A program made the translations under genes and the position numbers. This document shows positions 12,669 through 12,998 of a stretch of DNA of 12,998 nt, piece by piece. The notes beneath the pieces were generated by a model, which was not told the DNA's origin, made no database searches, and saw nothing but the letters and a program-made list of their open reading frames with translations. This stretch comes from JAGUXG01 sp043798435 (lineage in GTDB: Bacteria > UBA9089 > UBA9088 > JAGUXG01). Numbering within the stretch: position 1 is the stretch's first letter; every line of letters begins with the position of its first letter. The stretch spans positions 1 through 12,998 of the forward strand of contig JAZDOR010000192.1 in NCBI GenBank assembly GCA_043798435.1, in the 5' to 3' direction.

Positions 12669-12901
12669 AATGGTCGAAAGATGCAATTGAAGATCTAAAA
12701 GGAATATGTAAATTTATTGCTTTGGATTCACCTTACTATGCTAACATACTTAATGATAGGGTCTTTGAAATGGTGGAGCATTTAGAGTTATTTCCTGAAA
12801 TGGGAAGATGGGTACCAGAATCAGATGATCCCAAAGTTAGAGAATTGATATATAAAAGTGGCTCTTTCTTATTTCAAGTGGGTAAGTATATAATAGAATG
12901 A
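12656..12901 (+). pseudogene. ParE-family toxin cut by an insertion sequence
   Basis: The first 68 residues are a normal ParE: VKVKWSKDAIEDLKGICKFI, ILNDRVFEMVEHL, FPEMGRWVPE and VRELIYKS. ParE proteins usually continue YRIIY and end in a strand containing VIHG. Here the frame instead continues GSFLFQVGKYIIE and stops. The change falls exactly at 12859/12860, where a GGCTCTTT sequence typical of ISL3-family ends begins. About 20-25 residues of the toxin, including its last strands, are lost, so it is probably inactive while the antitoxin stays intact. Confidence 0.75.
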
Positions 12902-12998
12902 AAAAGTAAAGGAGGACCTAAATGGAAATTTTGACATCATTATTTAGTAAGGCACTCAAATTAGAGTCGCCTTGGGAAATAACAAGGGTAGAGTTTCA
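12860..12998 (+). mobile_element. left end of an ISL3-family insertion sequence (runs off the window)
   Basis: The element appears to begin at GGCTCTTTCTTATTTCAAG (12860 on), matching the GGCTCTTT-type start I associate with ISL3 inverted repeats. It is placed 62 bases before the transposase ATG and interrupts the ParE gene. ISL3 elements make 8-bp target duplications; here that would be ataaaagt (12852-12859). The right end is outside the window. A TATAAT at 12889-12894 may be the transposase -10. Confidence 0.6.
12922..12998 (+). CDS. ISL3-family transposase, N-terminal fragment
   Basis: Twenty-five codons are visible before the window ends. The start follows AGGAGG (12909-12915 region). 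MEILTSLFSKALKLESPWEI followed by TRVEF resembles the N-terminus of ISL3-family DDE transposases, which begin with a short helix, a [KA]-AL-x-LxxPW motif and a strand leading to a zinc-binding region. The catalytic core is not in the window, so the family call rests on this short stretch and on the terminal sequence upstream. Confidence 0.6.
   Translation, partial: MEILTSLFSKALKLESPWEITRVEF

Overview
The window looks like a piece of an uncultivated bacterial genome: moderate to low GC, standard genetic code, strong AGGAGG-type ribosome binding sites, and all supported genes on the + strand. I cannot place the phylum. Degenerate GGGACAG-type repeats, three toxin-antitoxin modules, gene fragments and the edge of an insertion sequence all suggest a genome rich in repeats and rearrangements.

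Left part (1-2990): a short membrane peptide with a GSKPYG repeat, a DUF6804-like membrane protein carrying an internal 14-residue duplication, and a zinc-ribbon/DUF4145 protein bracketed by two ~110 bp direct copies of an intergenic repeat. Immediately after the second copy lies the 3' half of trpE (anthranilate synthase I). Its N-terminal half is missing, and no trpG follows.

Centre (2867-8372): a good sigma-70-type promoter and a leader with two hairpins precede two overlapping genes. Both encode MshEN (type II secretion/type IV pilus ATPase N-terminal) domains without any ATPase domain. The second has a nearly perfect tandem 24-residue cyclic-di-GMP-binding motif. Next is a 1402-residue fusion of a GT3-type (eukaryote-like) glycogen synthase and a GT35 alpha-glucan phosphorylase, so glycogen synthesis and breakdown are joined in one chain. 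A c-di-GMP receptor acting on glycogen turnover is a possible reading of this neighbourhood, but it is inference.

Right part (8373-12998): an accessory segment of about 4 kb lies between two direct copies (493 bp, about 93% identical, no indels) of the 3' end of the fusion gene. It holds a tandem 52-bp repeat, an unrecognised two-gene operon (soluble helical protein plus multi-pass membrane protein with an exported C-terminal domain), a PIN-domain/antitoxin-like pair, and an Unstab_antitox/ParE pair. The second copy also has an upstream 32-bp relic at 11170-11201. The ParE module and GGGACAG repeats therefore sit inside the remains of a second phosphorylase gene. Beyond it, a third toxin-antitoxin pair has its ParE toxin cut at codon 68 by what looks like the left end of an ISL3-family insertion sequence, whose transposase starts at 12922 and runs out of the window.

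No rRNA, tRNA or CRISPR array was seen.
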